Source: Reddybacter sp041277045 (GTDB lineage Bacteria > Pseudomonadota > Gammaproteobacteria > Pseudomonadales > Porticoccaceae). From it: a stretch of DNA of 64,000 nt. Of the stretch, positions 61,005 to 64,000 are shown piece after piece. The notes under the pieces were generated by a model. That model did not search any database. It was not told the DNA's origin and worked only from the letters and a program-made list of their open reading frames with translations. Position numbers and translations under genes: made by a program. Within the stretch, counting starts at the first letter, position 1; every line of letters begins with the position of its first letter. Location of the stretch: positions 62,001-126,000 of the forward strand of contig JBGFSY010000003.1 of the NCBI GenBank assembly GCA_041277045.1, read 5' to 3'.

Positions 61005-61853
61005 ATGCAAGTTGTGATTCCCGTAAAGAGTTTCAAACAAGCTAAAAAGCGTTTGGCCTCTGTGCTGACAGTGCGCCAGCGCAGTGAGCTAACGAAACAT
61101 ATGCTGGAGGACGTGCTCACCAGCCTTGGGGCAATGACCGAGGTTGCAAGGATTACCGTGGTCACCAGCGATTCGGAAGTGAAATCGTGGCTTAGAAATC
61201 ACACCCTCGGCTTTGGCTCCGCGCTGAAGGTCTGCGATCCGAAGCAGGCCCAGATCCCCGCTGACTCCCCTTTATCGGCACAGGATATGTCGGCGGAGGT
61301 GGGGTTATGCCATGCCTACTGCGTCGCGGCTGTTGAGCTGCTTACCCGAGGTGCAGATACCATGTTGTTTTTACCTGCCGACATTCCACTGCTAGCGACG
61401 GCAGATATACAAGCGCTGCTAGCCAAACATTCTCAGCCGGGGGTTAGTCTGGCCGTGGCGGGTGCCGACGGTGGCACCAATGCCCTACTGGTATCGCCCC
61501 CGGATATTATTGCCCCGGCCTTTGGTGAGCGCAGTTGCCAACGCCATATCGCCCGCGCCCGCGAGCAGGGGCTCGAACCAAATGTCATTACCAGCCCCGG
61601 TCTGGGCCTCGATATCGATACCGTTGAGGATATCCGTGCGCTATTGGCAAGCGGCAAGGACTGCGCGACTCTGCGCTACTTGCACGAAAGTGGTATTACT
61701 GGCGAGTTGGGTAGGGATAAACGTCAGCCCGAGGGACACTTGTCTGCTGAAAGATTTCAGCAAGGCCCTGTTACAGAAGAGCTCTTTTCGAGCAGCGCTT
61801 TAGTTCAGAAAGCCGTCTGCAAAACCAAACAAAGTGATAGGCAGGTTGGATGA
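61005..61853 (+). CDS. cofC: Phospho-lactate (or related) guanylyltransferase
   Basis: 282 residues. Activates a C3 phospho-acid with GTP to give the CofD donor. MQVVIPVKSFKQAKKRLASVL is the nucleotidyl-transferase start, then LFLPADIPLLATADI (DxPL metal site), GGTNALLVSPPDII, FGERSCQRHIARAREQGL and GLGLDIDTVEDI. About 50 extra C-terminal residues have no clear homology. The stop overlaps the fbiC ATG by 4 bp (ATGA). Together with the adjacent fbiC it completes the pathway. Substrate (2-phospholactate, PEP or 3-phosphoglycerate) is not decided by what I can see. Confidence 0.93.
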   Translation: MQVVIPVKSFKQAKKRLASVLTVRQRSELTKHMLEDVLTSLGAMTEVARITVVTSDSEVKSWLRNHTLGFGSALKVCDPKQAQIPADSPLSAQDMSAEVGLCHAYCVAAVELLTRGADTMLFLPADIPLLATADIQALLAKHSQPGVSLAVAGADGGTNALLVSPPDIIAPAFGERSCQRHIARAREQGLEPNVITSPGLGLDIDTVEDIRALLASGKDCATLRYLHESGITGELGRDKRQPEGHLSAERFQQGPVTEELFSSSALVQKAVCKTKQSDRQVG

Positions 61854-64000
61854 ACAGTATTGTTAAGCCCGGACAGGCGATAACACCGAGCCACTCAGCT
61901 ACTTTGGCTTTGGCCGACGAAACCGATCTAGTGGCTTTAATGAGCCGCGCCGCTCTGTTGCGCGACGAGGCCCACGGTGCGCGCATCTCCTATTCGCGCA
62001 AAATCTTCATCCCCCTCACCCAGTTGTGTCGCAATGTTTGCCACTACTGCACCTTTGCGCAAACGCCGAAGAAGCTTGAGCAGCCCTACATGCTGCCCGA
62101 ACAAATTCTCAAGGTGGCCCGCGAAGGTGCGGCGGCGGGTTGTCACGAGGCGCTGTTTACTCTGGGTGATAAGCCGGAGCTGCGTTATGAAACGGCGCGC
62201 AAGGCCCTTGCGGAGATGGGCTATGACTCGACCATGGACTATGTGTTGGCGATGGCGAAACTGGTGTTTGAGGAAACCGGTCTTTTGCCCCACCTCAACC
62301 CGGGGCTGATGAACGCAGCCGAACTACGAGCTAGTCGCGAGGTGTCCGTGTCTCAGGGCATGATGCTGGAGAGTGTTTCCAAAAGGCTTTGTGAAAAGGG
62401 TGGCCCCCACTACGGCTCGCCCGATAAACTGCCCGAAGTACGCCTCGAGACCTTGGCGCTGGCGGGGCAATTAAATATTCCCTATACCAGTGGCATTTTG
62501 ATTGGCATCGGTGAAACCAGGCTCGAACGCGTCGAGTCGTTGCTGGCGCTGCGCGATCTGCATCAGCAATACGGGCATATTCAGGAAATTATTATTCAGA
62601 ATTTTTGTGCTAAAAAAGGCACATTAATGGCCGATGTGCCCGATGCTCCTCTCGACGAATTATTGTGGACCATTGCCGTGGCGCGGATTATTTTTGGCGG
62701 CGCGATGAATCTACAAACGCCACCGAATTTAAATGAGGGCGTGTTGGCGCAACTGATAGACGCCGGTATTAACGACTGGGGTGGTGTGTCCCCGGTGACT
62801 CCCGACTTTGTTAACCCGGAAAAACCCTGGCCGGGGCTGGAAAATCTCGCGCGGCTAACGGCGGCTAGCAATAAATTGCTGGTTGAGCGCTTGCCGGTCT
62901 ACCCCGGCTTTGCCGAGGATGGGCAGCGGTGGCAGGCACCGACGATGGCCGCCGCGCTGATCAAACGTATGGACAGCGATGGCTATGCACGCCGCGAGAG
63001 CTGGACACCGGGCAGTGCTGAGGCGCCGCCACAAAACGTCGAACGGGAGTTCTGGTCTTTTGCCCCGCCCGCGATGACCTCATCGTCGGCCGCTATTGAG
63101 GCTTTAATTGCCCGCGCCGTCCGTGGCGAGCGCCTTGATGAAAGCGCCATCGTGCAGCTGTTTCAGGCGCGGGGCAGTGATTACCAAGCCATCTGCGAGG
63201 CCGCCGATGGCCTGCGCCGCGAGGTGGTGGGCGACACCGTTACCTACGCGATTAATCGCAATATTAATTACACCAATGTCTGTTACCTGTCCTGTACCTT
63301 TTGCGCCTTCTCCAAGGGTAAAACCACCGAGGCCCTGCGCGGCAAGGCCTATGTGCTCGACAGTGCCGAGGTCACCCAGCGCGCTGTTGAGGCCTGGCAA
63401 AAGGGCGCGACCGAAGTTTGCCTGCAGGGCGGGATTCACCCCAGCTATACCGGTGACACCTATCTGGAAATTTGCGGCGATATTCATAAAGCCCTACCGG
63501 ACATGCATATTCATGCCTTCTCCGCCCTTGAGGTGAGTCAGGGGGCCGAGACCTTGGGCCTCAGCATTGAAGACTTTTTACTACGGTTGAAGGCGGCGGG
63601 GCTGAACAGCCTACCCGGCACGGCGGCGGAGATTCTCGATGATGAGGTGAGGGGAATTATTTGCCCCGACAAAATCAATACCCAGCAGTGGCTGGAGGTG
63701 ATTGAGACCGCCCACAAGGTCGGTATCAAAACCACCTCCACCATTATGTTTGGCCATGTCGAGCGGCCCCTGCACTGGGCGCGGCATCTTCTGCATTTGC
63801 GTGACCTGCAGCAGAGAACCGGCGGCATTACCGAGTTTGTGCCCCTACCTTTTGTACCCATGGAGGCACCGATGTACCGTCGCGGCCTGTCGCGCATGGG
63901 GCCGAGCATGCGCGAGTCGGTACTGATGCACGCGGTATCGCGGCTGGTGCTCCACACCCAGATCGACAATATTCAGGTCTCGTGGGTGAAGATGGGCGAG
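61850..64000 (+). CDS. fbiC: Fo synthase, fused CofG-CofH (3' end outside the window)
   Basis: First 717 residues; FbiC proteins are usually about 800-860. Two radical-SAM domains make the deazaflavin Fo from tyrosine and a ribityl-diaminouracil. CofG part first (about 1-390): CRNVCHYCTF holds the cluster Cys C60, C64 and C67, with SVSQGMMLES and TSGILIGIGE after it. CofH part (about 430 on): CYLSCTFCAFSKG with C478, C482 and C485, LQGGIHPSYTGDTYLEICGD and FVPLPFVP. ATG 61,850 overlaps the cofC stop. The fused order CofG-CofH is the actinobacterial/FbiC form and not two separate genes as in archaea. Confidence 0.95.
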   Translation, partial: MNSIVKPGQAITPSHSATLALADETDLVALMSRAALLRDEAHGARISYSRKIFIPLTQLCRNVCHYCTFAQTPKKLEQPYMLPEQILKVAREGAAAGCHEALFTLGDKPELRYETARKALAEMGYDSTMDYVLAMAKLVFEETGLLPHLNPGLMNAAELRASREVSVSQGMMLESVSKRLCEKGGPHYGSPDKLPEVRLETLALAGQLNIPYTSGILIGIGETRLERVESLLALRDLHQQYGHIQEIIIQNFCAKKGTLMADVPDAPLDELLWTIAVARIIFGGAMNLQTPPNLNEGVLAQLIDAGINDWGGVSPVTPDFVNPEKPWPGLENLARLTAASNKLLVERLPVYPGFAEDGQRWQAPTMAAALIKRMDSDGYARRESWTPGSAEAPPQNVEREFWSFAPPAMTSSSAAIEALIARAVRGERLDESAIVQLFQARGSDYQAICEAADGLRREVVGDTVTYAINRNINYTNVCYLSCTFCAFSKGKTTEALRGKAYVLDSAEVTQRAVEAWQKGATEVCLQGGIHPSYTGDTYLEICGDIHKALPDMHIHAFSALEVSQGAETLGLSIEDFLLRLKAAGLNSLPGTAAEILDDEVRGIICPDKINTQQWLEVIETAHKVGIKTTSTIMFGHVERPLHWARHLLHLRDLQQRTGGITEFVPLPFVPMEAPMYRRGLSRMGPSMRESVLMHAVSRLVLHTQIDNIQVSWVKMGE

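Noticed and set aside
1..64000. tRNA, rRNA or riboswitch genes
   Set aside because: Looked for cloverleaf-like segments, rRNA-like blocks and cobalamin-riboswitch-like leaders by eye, especially before the mutase and cof genes; nothing convincing. A covariance-model search would be decisive.

Overview
The window is a stretch of a gammaproteobacterial chromosome. I infer a marine, Cellvibrionales/Spongiibacteraceae-like host from the methylcitrate genes with AcnD/PrpF, an EfpL-type elongation factor, a chromosomal integron, a TorF-type porin, and a very high density of acyl-CoA genes. No rRNA or tRNA gene and no CRISPR array was seen. The sequence mixes well-kept metabolic operons with decayed accessory DNA.

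Layout. 0-4.6 kb: end of prpC, then acnD and prpF (methylcitrate cycle, propionyl-CoA oxidation). 4.7-7.2 kb: a chromosomal integron with an intact intI behind a LexA box, a repeat-rich attI region, a VOC-family cassette, a hypothetical cassette and two attC sites. 7.2-12.4 kb: three REP-associated tyrosine transposase (RAYT/Y1) loci (intact, internally deleted, and a different decayed family) around an AEC transporter and a porin. 12.5-22.1 kb: acyl-CoA synthetase, a phosphatase-like protein, GST, crotonase, GlxA-like regulator and HD protein, interleaved with pseudogenes (DUF1993, GlxA-type regulator, two crotonases, an IS30 scrap). 22.8-26.8 kb: an HTH protein, then a secreted VIT/VWA protein with a GlyGly-CTERM-like tail directly followed by a rhombosortase. 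27-30.2 kb: two crotonases divergent from an acyl-CoA dehydrogenase. 30.4-37.3 kb: selenium block of mnmH, a PhnDCE-like (putative selenate) ABC transporter and an oxidoreductase-SelD fusion. 37.3-40.6 kb: a second, dead integron (intI pseudogene, two cassettes), an IS3 scrap and a RAYT fragment. 40.7-50.7 kb: mixed metabolic genes, interrupted at 45,378-46,177 by a lone gene cassette with its own attC and no integrase. 50.7-55.5 kb: SMP-30 protein, then an operon of crotonase, split acyl-CoA mutase (catalytic plus B12 subunit) and MeaB-type GTPase. 55.9-64 kb: a complete-looking coenzyme F420 block on one strand: LLM oxidoreductase, F420:NADPH oxidoreductase (npdG), cofE, cofD, a second LLM oxidoreductase, cofC and a fused fbiC (cofG+cofH) that runs off the window.

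How the parts fit. Acyl-CoA synthetase, acyl-CoA dehydrogenase, crotonases, CaiB-type transferase, acyl-CoA mutase and methylcitrate genes point to catabolism of branched or odd-chain acids, ending in propionyl-CoA or methylmalonyl-type CoA esters. The F420 block supplies cofactor, its NADPH-linked recycling, and two candidate client enzymes beside the mutase operon. The selenium block has everything for tRNA selenouridine but no selA/selB here. The points most worth following are the F420 block in a gammaproteobacterium, the mutase with altered active-site segments, the VIT/VWA-rhombosortase pair, and three stages of integron life (live, dead, single escaped cassette) within 41 kb.
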